DNA from: Streptomyces typhae
Lineage (GTDB): Bacteria; Actinomycetota; Actinomycetes; Streptomycetales; Streptomycetaceae
Reading direction: 5' to 3'
DNA length: 64,000 bases
Assembly: GCF_009755605.1 (NCBI RefSeq)
Contig: NZ_WPNZ01000002.1
Location: 110,184 to 174,183 of the forward strand
Below the pieces are notes generated by a model. That model saw only the letters and a list, made by a program, of their open reading frames with translations, searched no databases and had not been told where the DNA came from. This document shows positions 44,113 through 52,486 of this stretch, piece by piece. A program made the position numbers and the translations under genes. Numbering within the stretch: the first letter of the stretch is position 1; every line of letters starts with the position of its first letter.

Positions 44113-45674
44113 GGGGTCCTGCTTCCTTCGGGCGTGGGCGCCATGGCGGGGGTCCGGGGGGTGGGGTGCCCGGGGCCGTCGGGCGCGGGGGCGGGTTCTT
44201 CCTGAGCGGCGGAGCGGCCGGAGCCCGCGGCGGCTCCCGGGGTGACGGCGCGACGGCTCCCGGTGGCCGCCCCGCGGGCGATCGCCTCGCGGTAGCGCTC
44301 CACCGTGCCCTGCGCGGCGCGGGCCCAGGTGAACTTCGCGAGGACCCGCTCCCGGCCCGCCGCGCCGAGGCGGGCCCGCAGCGCGGAGTCGCCGAGGAGC
44401 CGGTTCAGGCCCGCGGCCAGGGCCTGGGCGTCGCCGGGCGGTACGGCGATGCAGGTCTCGCCGTCGGTGCCCGCGACCTCCGGGATGGCGCCGCCGGTCG
44501 TGGCGAGCAGCGGGGTGCCCGTCGCCATCGCCTCGGCGGCGGGCAGCGAGAACCCCTCGTACAGGGACGGCACACAGGCGATCTGCGCGGAGCGGACCAG
44601 GTCGACGAGTTCCTCGTCGGTGATGCCCTTGACGAACTCGACGGCGCCGTCGAGGCCGTACCGCTCGATGGCGGCGGCGACCGGGCCGTCCTCGGCGCGC
44701 TTGCCGACGACGACGAGGTGCGCGGCCGGGTTCTCGGTACGGACCTTCGCGAGGGCCTCGACGAGGTGGATCAGACCCTTCAGCGGGACGTCCGCGCTCG
44801 ACGTCGTCACGATCCGCCCCGGCACCTCGGCGACCGCCGGGTCCGGCGAGAAGAGGTCGGTGTCGGCGCCGATGTGCACGACGTCGATGCGGTCCGGGCG
44901 TACGCCGAGGTGGTCGACGATCTCCTGACGCGACGTGCCGGAGACCGTGACGACCGAGGGCAGGCGGCGCGCGACCCGCTTCTGCATCCGCGTGAACGCG
45001 TACCACCTGCGGACGGAGGCGCGGCGCTTCCAGTCGGGGGCGGCGTCGAGCTCCAGGCGGCGGTCGACGGTGATGGGGTGGTGGATGGTGGTCACCAGCG
45101 GGGCGCCCAGGTCGCCGAGGAGGCCGTAGCCGAGGGTCTGGTTGTCGTGCACGACGTCGAAGTCGCCGCGCCGCGCGCGCAGGTGGCGGCGGGCGCGGAG
45201 GCTGAACGTGACGGGCTCGGGGAAGCCGCCGGTCCACATCGTCGCCACTTCGAGGGCGTCGATCCAGTCGCGGTACTCGTCGCGCCTCGGGGTGCGGAAG
45301 GGGTCCGGGGAGCGGTAGAGGTCCAGGCTCGGCAGCTCGGTGAGGCCGAGGCCCGCGAGGTCCTCGCCCTCGTCGAGCACGGGGTAGGGCTGCGCGCCGA
45401 TGACCTCGACGCGGTGGCCGAGCCGGACCAGCTCGCGCGAGAGGTGGCGTACGTAGACGCCCTGGCCGCCGCAGAACGGATTCCCCTTGTACGTGAGGAG
45501 TGCGATGCGCAGCGGAGCGCCGCCGTCGGCGGCCGCTTCGGCAGGTACTTGCGGCGACGCGCCCGGCACTTGCGGCGACGCGCCCGGTACCTGCGGCGGC
45601 GCGCCCGGTACTCGCGGCGACGTGCCCGGCACCGGCCCCGGAAGGGGACCCGCCTCCATGGCCTCAGCGGTCAC
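44106..45674 (-). CDS. Glycosyltransferase family 4
   Basis: The 522-residue protein has a GT-B fold. The N-domain has KGNPFCGGQGVYVRHL (donor/acceptor glycine loop). The C-domain has the GT4 motif FVKGITDEELVDLV and the EX7E-type segment YEGFSLPAAEAMATGTPLLAT (catalytic and nucleotide contacts). The first 45 residues consist of VPGASPQ-like repeats encoded by four 21-bp units, and the C-terminus is Pro/Ala-rich. GTG 45674 follows AAGGGGG. It heads an operon with the methyltransferase and (alpha/alpha)-barrel genes. The acceptor is unknown. Confidence 0.88.
   Translation of the reverse strand: MTAEAMEAGPLPGPVPGTSPRVPGAPPQVPGASPQVPGASPQVPAEAAADGGAPLRIALLTYKGNPFCGGQGVYVRHLSRELVRLGHRVEVIGAQPYPVLDEGEDLAGLGLTELPSLDLYRSPDPFRTPRRDEYRDWIDALEVATMWTGGFPEPVTFSLRARRHLRARRGDFDVVHDNQTLGYGLLGDLGAPLVTTIHHPITVDRRLELDAAPDWKRRASVRRWYAFTRMQKRVARRLPSVVTVSGTSRQEIVDHLGVRPDRIDVVHIGADTDLFSPDPAVAEVPGRIVTTSSADVPLKGLIHLVEALAKVRTENPAAHLVVVGKRAEDGPVAAAIERYGLDGAVEFVKGITDEELVDLVRSAQIACVPSLYEGFSLPAAEAMATGTPLLATTGGAIPEVAGTDGETCIAVPPGDAQALAAGLNRLLGDSALRARLGAAGRERVLAKFTWARAAQGTVERYREAIARGAATGSRRAVTPGAAAGSGRSAAQEEPAPAPDGPGHPTPRTPAMAPTPEGSRTPC
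45547..45630 (-). repeat. 21-bp in-frame tandem repeat in the glycosyltransferase gene
   Basis: Four units start at 45547, 45568, 45589 and 45610 (core GCGGCGACGCGCCCGG). They encode seven-residue Pro/Val/Ala repeats at the N-terminus and preserve the frame. Confidence 0.85.
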
Positions 45675-45728
45675 TCTCGGCCCCCTTCTGCCTTCAGTTG
45701 TCCGCGAGATTACGCCGGGACGGTAATG

Positions 45729-45751
45729 TAGAACAAGTTTCAGACTTGTTC
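45729..45751. promoter_or_regulatory. KstR-box-like site within a dyad
   Basis: TAGAACAAGTTTCA (45729-45742) matches TnnAACnnGTTnnA exactly. It overlaps a perfect dyad GAACAAGT-N5-ACTTGTTC (45731-45751). The site is 55 bases upstream of the glycosyltransferase operon and about 200 bases upstream of the divergent kstR-like gene, so it may control either. Confidence 0.55.
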
Positions 45752-45953
45752 CCGTCATGATCACCCTTGATCGCGGGACCCGCTCGAATCTACCGGCAGG
45801 TAGCCGGGCGGGAAGGCCCGGATCAGGTGATTCGCGCCACGGCGGCCGTGCTGCCATGCTGTGCGGTCCCGCACGGCGGGCCCGTACGGTGAGTGGGGCC
45901 CGGTGGGGCGACAGGACTGACGGGGCGAACGGGACCGACGGGGCGACGGAACT

Positions 45954-46598
45954 ATGACAGCTGACGCGAGAACGGCCGGAGCGGGCGCGGCACATCCGGC
46001 CTCGCCGCCCCTCACCGAACGTCAGGAGGCCCGGCGCCGCCGCATCCTGCACGCGAGCGCGCAACTGGCCGGCCGCGGCGGGTTCGACGCCGTCCAGATG
46101 CGGGAGGTCGCCGAGGCCGCGGGCGTGGCCCTCGGCACGCTCTACCGCTACTTCCCCTCGAAGGTGCATCTGCTCGTCGCGACGATGCAGGACCAGCTCC
46201 AGCACATGCACACCACCCTGCGCAAGCGGCCCCCGGCCGGGGAGGCTCCCGCCGAACGGGTGGCCGAGACGCTGATGCGGGCCTTCCGGGCGCTCCAGCG
46301 CGAGCCGCACCTCGCGGACGCGATGGTGCGCGCCCTGACGTTCGCCGACCGGTCGGTGAGCCCCGAGGTGGACACCGTCTCGCGGCTCACCACCGCGATC
46401 ATCCTGGACGCCATGGGCCTGGACGGCCGGCCGACGCCCGCACAGCTCTCCGCCGTGCGGGTCATCGAGCACACCTGGCACTCCGCGCTGATCACCTGGC
46501 TGTCCGGGCGCGCCTCGATCGCCCAGGTCAAGATCGACATCGAGACGGTGTGCCGGCTGATCGACCTGACGGCGGCGGCGGAGGCGGAGACGCCGTAG
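45954..46598 (+). CDS. kstR: TetR-family regulator, KstR-like
   Basis: The 214-residue protein has a TetR HTH (RRRILHASAQLAGRGGFDAVQ, split here, then MREVAEAAGVALGTLYRYFPSKVHLL). The segment VQMREVAE...VALGTLYRYFPSKVHLLV and the C-terminal MVRALTFADRSVSPEVD with WHSALITWLSGRAS follow the mycobacterial KstR sequence as I remember it. KstR represses cholesterol-catabolism genes until a 3-oxo-cholestenoyl-CoA is bound. ATG 45954 has a weak ribosome site. Palindromes resembling the KstR box occur at 27235, 45729 and 58569. Confidence 0.82.
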   Translation: MTADARTAGAGAAHPASPPLTERQEARRRRILHASAQLAGRGGFDAVQMREVAEAAGVALGTLYRYFPSKVHLLVATMQDQLQHMHTTLRKRPPAGEAPAERVAETLMRAFRALQREPHLADAMVRALTFADRSVSPEVDTVSRLTTAIILDAMGLDGRPTPAQLSAVRVIEHTWHSALITWLSGRASIAQVKIDIETVCRLIDLTAAAEAETP

Positions 46599-46624
46599 GG
46601 GGCGTCGTGGCGGGCGCGGGTGCG

Positions 46625-46700
46625 GGTGCGGGCGGCGCGGGTGCGGACGGCGCAGGTGCGGACGGCGCAGGTGCGGACGGCGCGGGTGCGGGCGGCGCAG
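46625..46700. repeat. 15-bp tandem repeats after the kstR-like gene
   Basis: About five copies of a GTGCGGACGGCGCAG-like unit fill most of the gap between the regulator and the convergent ferredoxin gene. No coding role is seen. Confidence 0.8.
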
Positions 46701-46710
46701 GCTGGGGAGG

Positions 46711-46944
46711 TCACTCCTCGGGTGGGAACACCGCTTCCCCGCTGCCGAGGAGCGTGAGGGTGATGGCCTCCACCGGGCAGCCCTCGGCCGCCGCCAGGAT
46801 CTCCTCGGCGGCGTCGGTCTCGGACCGCCCGGGGTGCGACTGGCGGGCGGAGTCGAGGGTGAAGCCGCCCGGCGCGGTGCTCGCGCACATCCCCGAGCCG
46901 ACGCACACCGACCGGTCGACCTCGACGTGCCAGCGGTCCCCCAT
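46711..46944 (-). CDS. Ferredoxin ([3Fe-4S]-type, P450 partner class)
   Basis: The 77-residue protein has the small ferredoxin layout VDRSVCVGSGMCASTAPGGF with a final Cys in EGCPVEAITL. Only three Cys sit at cluster positions, which indicates a [3Fe-4S] cluster as in Streptomyces and mycobacterial P450 ferredoxins. ATG 46944 shares one base with the aldehyde dehydrogenase stop (TGATG), so the two are coupled. It could donate electrons to the CYP125-like enzyme 12 kb away. Confidence 0.88.
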   Translation of the reverse strand: MGDRWHVEVDRSVCVGSGMCASTAPGGFTLDSARQSHPGRSETDAAEEILAAAEGCPVEAITLTLLGSGEAVFPPEE

Positions 46945-48410
46945 CAGGCACCGCCCGGCACGTACCCGGCGGGGAGGTGGATCATCTTGTGCTCGAAGTA
47001 CTCCCCGTACCCCTCGGGCCCGAACTCCCGCCCGATGCCGGAGTTCTTGTAGCCGCCGAAGGGGCCCAGCATGTCGAGGCTGAAGGTGTTCACGGAGTAG
47101 GTTCCGGTCCGCACCCGGCGTGCCACGTCGATGCCCCGCTCGACGTCGGCGGTCCACACGCTGCCGCTGAGCCCGTAGTCCGAGTCGTTCGCGATCCGCA
47201 CGGCCTCGTCCTCGTCGCCGTACGGGAGCAGACAGACGACCGGGCCGAAGATCTCCTCGCGGGCGACGCGCATGGAGTTGTCGACGCCGCCGAACAGTGT
47301 CGGCTCCACGTACCAGCCCCGGTCGAACCCGGCCGGACGCCCGCCCCCGGCCAGGATCTTGGCGCCCTCCTCCTGCCCGATCCGGATGTAGTCGAGACAG
47401 CGGCGGCGCTGCCGCTCGGCGACGAGCGGGCCGAGTTCGGTGGCGGGGTCCAGGGGGTCGCCGATCTTCAGGGCGTTCGCGGCGGCGGCGAAGCCCTCGG
47501 CGAACTCGTCGTAGCGGGTGCGCGGGACGAGGACGCGGGTCTGGGCCACGCACGCCTGGCCGTTGATCATCCACGCGAAGGGCACGATCCCGGCGACGGC
47601 GCCCGCGGCGTCGGCGTCCGGCAGGACCACCGCGGCCGACTTGCCGCCGAGCTCAAGGGTGACGCGGGTGAGGTTGCGGGCGCAGACCTCCATCACGCGC
47701 TTGCCCGCGGCGACCGACCCGGTGAAGGAGACCTTGTCCACGCCCGGATGCCCGACCAGGTACTCGCTCACCTCCCGGTCGGCGGAGAGGATCGAGAGCA
47801 CCCCCTCCGGCAGCCCGGCCCCGGCGGCGATCTCGGCGAGGACGCAGGCGTCGAGGGGCGCCTCGGGCGAGGTCTTCAGGACGACCGGGCAGCCCGCGAG
47901 GAGGGCGGGCGCCAGCTTGGCGGCGGCGGTGAACTGCGGGACGTTCCAGGGGACCACGGCCGCGACCACCCCGACCGGTTCGCGCCGCACCAGGATCGGC
48001 CCGAGCACCCCGGCCCGCGCCTGTTCGTACACGAACCCGCGCGCCGTCGTGATCGCCGCGTCCCACACCATCGCCGCGGACAGGGCCTGCACCAGCACGG
48101 ACGACGTGAACGGGGTCCCGTTCTGCGCGCTGATGACGCGCGCGACCTCCTCGTGCCGCTCCGCGAGCCCGTCCTTGATCCGCGCCACGACCTCGATCCG
48201 CTCGTCGAGCGTCAGCCGCGGCCAGGGCCCCTCGTCGAAGGCCCGGCGAGCGGCGGCGACGGCCCGGTCGACGTCCCCGGCCCCGGCGTGCGGCACCCGC
48301 GCGAACACCACACCGGTGTGCGGCGACACCACCTCGATGACGTCCTCGCCGAGCGGGTCCGTCCACTCCCCGCCGATGAACAGCTGTCCGTGTTCCACGA
48401 GCTCGGTCAT
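46944..48410 (-). CDS. Aldehyde dehydrogenase (NAD(P)-dependent)
   Basis: The 488-residue ALDH family member has PWNVPQFTAAAKLAPAL (substrate and NAD region), FTGSVAAGKRV (NAD-binding), VTLELGGKSA (catalytic Glu), INGQACVAQTR (catalytic Cys) and EEIFGPVVCLLPY. In this context it probably oxidises the sterol side-chain aldehyde to the acid. ATG 48410 follows AGGAGGG, though at a long spacing. A perfect 18-bp palindrome lies just upstream. Confidence 0.93.
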   Translation of the reverse strand: MTELVEHGQLFIGGEWTDPLGEDVIEVVSPHTGVVFARVPHAGAGDVDRAVAAARRAFDEGPWPRLTLDERIEVVARIKDGLAERHEEVARVISAQNGTPFTSSVLVQALSAAMVWDAAITTARGFVYEQARAGVLGPILVRREPVGVVAAVVPWNVPQFTAAAKLAPALLAGCPVVLKTSPEAPLDACVLAEIAAGAGLPEGVLSILSADREVSEYLVGHPGVDKVSFTGSVAAGKRVMEVCARNLTRVTLELGGKSAAVVLPDADAAGAVAGIVPFAWMINGQACVAQTRVLVPRTRYDEFAEGFAAAANALKIGDPLDPATELGPLVAERQRRRCLDYIRIGQEEGAKILAGGGRPAGFDRGWYVEPTLFGGVDNSMRVAREEIFGPVVCLLPYGDEDEAVRIANDSDYGLSGSVWTADVERGIDVARRVRTGTYSVNTFSLDMLGPFGGYKNSGIGREFGPEGYGEYFEHKMIHLPAGYVPGGA

Positions 48411-48462
48411 GACCGACTGCCCTCCTGTGGGACGCCCGCCGCAATTTCTGACGCTGCCTCAG

Positions 48463-48480
48463 AACTGATATCAGTTCTAG
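48463..48480. promoter_or_regulatory. 18-bp palindrome upstream of the aldehyde dehydrogenase gene
   Basis: AGAACTGATATCAGTTCT is a perfect palindrome about 55 bases before the dehydrogenase ATG. It does not fit the KstR spacing but is typical in size for a TetR operator. It may be bound by a second regulator of the sterol/ALDH set. Confidence 0.55.
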
Positions 48481-48558
48481 TTGAAGTAGGCCAGGGCTGG
48501 GCCGGTGGTCCGTCCTGGCAGGATGACCGGCGGTCCGAAGCCGAGAGTCAGGGGAGCC

Positions 48559-49605
48559 ATGGCCATCAACAAGTGGTGGAGACACGATCCGAACGAGCGT
48601 TACTGGCTGGAGATCACCAACCGCGAGGACATCGGCACCAACCTCCTCGCACCCAAGACCAACGACCGGGGCGAGAATTACTGGTCCTACGCGCTCGTAC
48701 GTGAAGTACGGCCCGGGGACCTTGTGCTGCACTGGGACAAGAATCACGGTCCTGGTGTGGTGGGGTACTCCCACGTCCAGGGTGAGGCCATCTCCTCCAC
48801 GATCGTCTGGCAGAGCCGTGGGACCTACGGCCGGCAGCGGAGCGCGTCCGGTCCCGAACCTGCCTGGGAAGCTCCCCTCAGCGGTTACCGGAAGCTGGAG
48901 CGCCCCGTGACCCAGGCACGACTGCGCGAGATCGAGCCCACGGTTCGCGCTCTGCGGAACGGCCTCACGGAAGCGGTCGCGGGACCGCTCTACTTCCCCT
49001 TCGCGCTGTCGGACACACGGCCCCTCCGTACGGCACAGGGCTACCTGACCAAGCTGCCGCGAGCACTGGTCGAATCACTCCCCGAGCTGCGGGAGTTGCG
49101 TCAGACGGCCGTCTCCGAGCCGCACGAGCCGGAGGCCCCAGAGCCGTCGCCCGCCGCACCGCCCGGGGCTCGCAGGGCCACGGGCTACGGTCGGCAGCAG
49201 AATGCGGAACGGCGGCGTGCCATCGAGCGGTATGCGGTGGATCTCGTCCTGAGCCACTACCGCTCGCACGACTATGAGGTGGAGGACGTGGGTGCCTACT
49301 CGCCGTGGGATGTCACCGCACGCAAGGACGACACCGAACTTCACATAGAGGTGAAGGGAAGCACCACCGCCCGAGAGGTGATCGACCTGACCGAGGGGGA
49401 GGTCCGCCACGCCGAAGGCGTTGGCACCTGCCTGGTGGTGATAGATCACATAGAACTCGGGGACGACCTCCGCTGCCGCGGAGGGCGCTGGCGTTCATGG
49501 GACGACTGGTCACCGGCGCGGGACGAGCTAGTTGCCACCGCCTACCGCTACCCGCTGCCGAAGGGAGGCCACGAGGGCCCGTCCCTTGCCCAGTCCCCTG
49601 TCTGA
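48559..49605 (+). CDS. EVE-like plus DUF3883 protein, putative modification-dependent nuclease
   Basis: The 348-residue protein has two parts. Residues 8-95 look like an EVE/PUA-type modified-base reader (YWLEITNREDIGTNLLAP, then YALVREVRPGDLVLHW and GVVGYSHVQG). Residues 215-310 match DUF3883 (IERYAVDLVLSHYRSHDY, then SPWDVTARKDDTELHIEVKGST), whose Asp and Glu-x-Lys are the PD-(D/E)xK nuclease core. Family members are linked to DNA-modification sensing and defence. ATG 48559 follows AGGGGAG. It is a single gene with no methyltransferase partner nearby. Confidence 0.82.
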   Translation: MAINKWWRHDPNERYWLEITNREDIGTNLLAPKTNDRGENYWSYALVREVRPGDLVLHWDKNHGPGVVGYSHVQGEAISSTIVWQSRGTYGRQRSASGPEPAWEAPLSGYRKLERPVTQARLREIEPTVRALRNGLTEAVAGPLYFPFALSDTRPLRTAQGYLTKLPRALVESLPELRELRQTAVSEPHEPEAPEPSPAAPPGARRATGYGRQQNAERRRAIERYAVDLVLSHYRSHDYEVEDVGAYSPWDVTARKDDTELHIEVKGSTTAREVIDLTEGEVRHAEGVGTCLVVIDHIELGDDLRCRGGRWRSWDDWSPARDELVATAYRYPLPKGGHEGPSLAQSPV

Positions 49606-49739
49606 GAGCACAACGTTGCGCCACTCGCTCAAGGCCACTCAGCGCGTCATGGGCCGCGCGCCGCAGGTCCTTGGCCGCCAGAACGATCTCCGGCGGCCCC
49701 CAAGAGTCGAAGATCGAACACGGCGATCTGGAGATCTGT

Positions 49740-50110
49740 CACCACACGATTCGCAGAAGGCAGTGCCGCCACGCCCTGATCCATGCGCCCATCGTCCCGG
49801 TCGGCCACACCCTGGTGTATCTGCTCGACACCGACCGGGGCCCGTCCTCATCGACACCGGGTGGGACGATCCGGCCTCCTGGGACGTGCCGGTCGCGGGG
49901 CTCGCCGAGTGCGGCGTCGGTGGCGCGGACGTGTGGGGCGTCCTGATCACCCATCGCCCATCACCCATCACCACCCGGACCACCACGGCCTCTCCACGCG
50001 GGTCCGGGACGCCTCCGGGGCCGGGATCGCGCTGCACGAGGCGGACGCGCGCGTGGTGCGCGCCCGGCCACGTCTGCCCGCATCTGGAGGAGGAGCATCC
50101 CGCCGGGCCC
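49740..50110 (+). pseudogene. Frameshifted MBL-fold metallo-hydrolase
   Basis: Pieces of a metallo-beta-lactamase-fold protein occur in three successive frames: HAPIVPVGHTLVYLLDTDRG from 49782, GPVLIDTGWDDPASW and AECGVGGADVWGVLITH in a second frame, and THHHPDHHGLSTRVRDASGAG in a third, which includes the metal motif HxHxDH. The second frameshift coincides with a tandem duplication (CATCGCCCATCACCCATCACC near 49950). The remainder after ALHEADARVV decays into low-complexity sequence. It is non-functional as read. Confidence 0.75.
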
Positions 50111-50224
50111 CGGGGCAGCGGGCGGCTGTCTCGCCCGGACCGGCCTGCAAGGACGCCTCCAGGAACCCCCCGGGGCGCCCCCTGCCCCGTGCCGGGCCCG
50201 GAGGGGCCGCGTACGGGCCGGTAG

Positions 50225-50400
50225 AGTAGGCGGGTCGTCATCATGCGCGTACGAGGGAAAGCCGGTGCGAATCCGGCGCTGACCCGCAGCCGTGATCCGC
50301 GCGCCTCCCCACCTGTGCGCGGTGAGCCGGAACGCCTCCCGCCGCATGACCGGCTCGCGTCATCGGAACTGCCGATGGCCGGCATCGTCGAGGTATACGG
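50225..50400 (+). ncRNA. Cobalamin (adenosylcobalamin) riboswitch
   Basis: The sequence AAAGCCGGTGCGAATCCGGC (50259-50278) followed by GCTGACCCGCAGCCGTGA is the conserved cobalamin-riboswitch core including the B12 box. An upstream P1-like GAGTAGGCGGGTC and downstream helices to about 50400 complete it. It precedes a cobalamin ECF-transporter operon, which it should shut off when B12 is plentiful. End positions are approximate. Confidence 0.92.
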
Positions 50401-50471
50401 AGCCGGAGCCGCCCGGTGCCCACCCGTGCCGTGCCGCCCGGCTCCCCGCAGGGAGAGGCACCCGCCGCATC

Positions 50472-51713
50472 ATGAACGTTCGCCGCAGCGCAGCTGCCCT
50501 GGCCGTGGCCGTCGCCGCCCTCGGCACCGCCGCCGCCCCGGCCGCCTTCGCCGCCGACGCCTCGCCGTCGCCCGCGGGCCCGCTGCCGTCCGGTCTCTAC
50601 GGCAAGAAGGACCCGCAGTTCGACGGCGTGTTCCGGCAGTCGTACGCCCTGCTCGCCCTGAAGACCTCCGGCGTCACCCCGGCCGCCAAGGCCGTCGACT
50701 GGCTCACCGGCCAGCAGTGCGCGAGCGGCGGCTTCGCCGCGTACCGCGCCGACGCGAACGAGCCGTGCGGCTCCAAGACCCAGGTCGACTCGAACTCCAC
50801 CGCCGCCGCCGTGCAGGCACTCGCCGCGCTCGGCGGGAAGCAGGACACCGTGAAGAAGGCGCTCGGCTGGCTGAAGTCCGTGCAGAACCAGGACGGCGGC
50901 TGGGGCTACAACCCGGGCCTGCCCAGCGACGCCAACTCCACCGGCATCGTCGTCGGCGCCTTCGCCGCCGCCGGTGAGAAGCCCGCAGCCGTGCAGTCCC
51001 AGGAGGGCAAGGCACCCGAGGACGCCCTGACGAAGCTCGCCATGGACTGCGGCAAGGGCGGCGGCGCGTTCGGCCTCGCCGACGCCAAGTCCGGCAAGCT
51101 CGCCCCGAACGCCGACGCGACCGCGGCCGGTGTGCTCGGTGGTCTCGGCCAGGGCCTGGTCCTCGACGAGAAGGCCCGCAAGGAGGCCCAGAAGGCCGAC
51201 GGCGCGCCCGAGTGCGCGAAGCCGGACGACGCCGCGCAGGCCGCGCGGAACGGCACCGGCTACCTCCTGAAGTCCCTCGCCAGGACCGGTCACCTCACCT
51301 CCGCGATGCCCGGCGCCGACGACCAGCCGGACGTGGGCAACACCGCGGACGCCGTCGTGGCGCTCGCCGCCGCCGGTCAGCAGGAGCAGGCGGAGAAGTC
51401 GGCGAAGTGGCTGTCGGAGAACTCCGCCGCGTGGGCCAAGGACAGCGGCCCCGCCGCGTACGCGCAGCTGATCCTCGCCGCCCGTGCCGCGGGCATGGAC
51501 GCCCGTGACTTCGGCGGCGCGAACCTCGTCGACCAGCTCACCGCCCAGGGCCCGAAGCCCGAGGCCACGGACGCCGGTGACGAGGCGGAGAAGAAGGACG
51601 GGAAGGACGACGGCTCCGGGGTCAGCGTCTGGTGGATCGTCGGCGTCGGCCTGGTCGCCGGTGTCGGCATCGGCATCCTCTTCAGCGGCCGCAAGAAGAA
51701 GAACCAGCTGTGA
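50472..51713 (+). CDS. Secreted membrane-anchored (alpha/alpha) repeat protein, probable cobalamin-binding surface protein
   Basis: The 413-residue protein has a signal peptide (residues 1-27, ending AAFA), then prenyltransferase/squalene-oxidase-type repeats (QDGGWGYNPGLPSDANSTG is the clearest), a Lys/Asp/Glu linker and a C-terminal membrane helix with a basic tail (RKKKNQL). The (alpha6/alpha6) fold is the one used by animal intrinsic factor and transcobalamin. With the riboswitch upstream and an ECF transporter downstream, B12 capture at the cell surface is a reasonable inference. ATG 50472 gives a good signal peptide. Confidence 0.8.
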   Translation: MNVRRSAAALAVAVAALGTAAAPAAFAADASPSPAGPLPSGLYGKKDPQFDGVFRQSYALLALKTSGVTPAAKAVDWLTGQQCASGGFAAYRADANEPCGSKTQVDSNSTAAAVQALAALGGKQDTVKKALGWLKSVQNQDGGWGYNPGLPSDANSTGIVVGAFAAAGEKPAAVQSQEGKAPEDALTKLAMDCGKGGGAFGLADAKSGKLAPNADATAAGVLGGLGQGLVLDEKARKEAQKADGAPECAKPDDAAQAARNGTGYLLKSLARTGHLTSAMPGADDQPDVGNTADAVVALAAAGQQEQAEKSAKWLSENSAAWAKDSGPAAYAQLILAARAAGMDARDFGGANLVDQLTAQGPKPEATDAGDEAEKKDGKDDGSGVSVWWIVGVGLVAGVGIGILFSGRKKKNQL

Positions 51714-52486
51714 GCCCGCGCCGCCCGGGGCGCGGCCCGCGCGCGGCGGCCGCCCCTCTCCCGACGGTGCTCGGGACGCTCGTGACCGCGCTGGTCGCAG
51801 CCGTCATCGCGCTCGCCGCCACCCTCGTCACGGCGGGCGCGGCCCAGGCCACCGAGTACCGCTACTGGTCGTTCTGGCAGCAGGACAAGGGCGGCGCCTG
51901 GGTGTACGCCACGCAGGGCCCCTCCGTCGCGCGGCCCGACGACGGCGACGTGGAGGGCTTCCGGTTCGCCGTGTCCGCCGACTCGCGCAGCGCCGTGCGG
52001 CCGCGCGGGGCCGCGGACTTCGACACGATCTGCGCGGACACGCCCGCGCGCGGCGGCAGCAAGCGGATCGCGGTCGTCGTCGACTTCGGCACGCCCGGCG
52101 ACGCCCCCGGCGGCGAGACGCCCCCGAAGACACGTACGGCGTGCGCGCGCGTCGGCTCCGACGCCACCACCGCCGACGCCCTCGCCGCCGTCGCCAAGCC
52201 GCTGCGCTACAACAGCAGCGCGCTGCTGTGCGCCATCTCCGGCTACCCGAAGAACGGCTGCGGCGAGCCGGTCTCCGGCAAGGAGTCGAAGGGCGAGGAC
52301 TCGGGAGGCAAGGACTCGGGGGACGAGGACTCGGGGGGCGAGGTGTCCGCGGGCGAGCGGGGCAGCGGCACGGCGGACGGCTCCGGGGACGGCGGCGGGC
52401 CCTCCGTCGGCCTGCTCGCCGGTGTCGGCGCGATCGTCGCGCTCGGTGCCGCCGCCGTCTGGCAGGCCCGCCGCCGCCGTGGCTGA
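51710..52486 (+). CDS. SCO2322-family exported protein
   Basis: The 258-residue protein starts at GTG 51710, coupled to the preceding stop by GTGA. It has an N-terminal signal peptide (to about residue 45, ending AQA), a small beta-rich domain (YRYWSFWQQDKGGAWVYATQG), a Ser/Gly/Glu-rich linker and a C-terminal membrane helix. I recognise the family named after SCO2322, found beside cobalamin ECF genes. It may form the second half of an intrinsic-factor-like B12 receptor. Its two cysteines could form a disulfide. Confidence 0.82.
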   Translation: MSPRRPGRGPRAAAAPLPTVLGTLVTALVAAVIALAATLVTAGAAQATEYRYWSFWQQDKGGAWVYATQGPSVARPDDGDVEGFRFAVSADSRSAVRPRGAADFDTICADTPARGGSKRIAVVVDFGTPGDAPGGETPPKTRTACARVGSDATTADALAAVAKPLRYNSSALLCAISGYPKNGCGEPVSGKESKGEDSGGKDSGDEDSGGEVSAGERGSGTADGSGDGGGPSVGLLAGVGAIVALGAAAVWQARRRRG

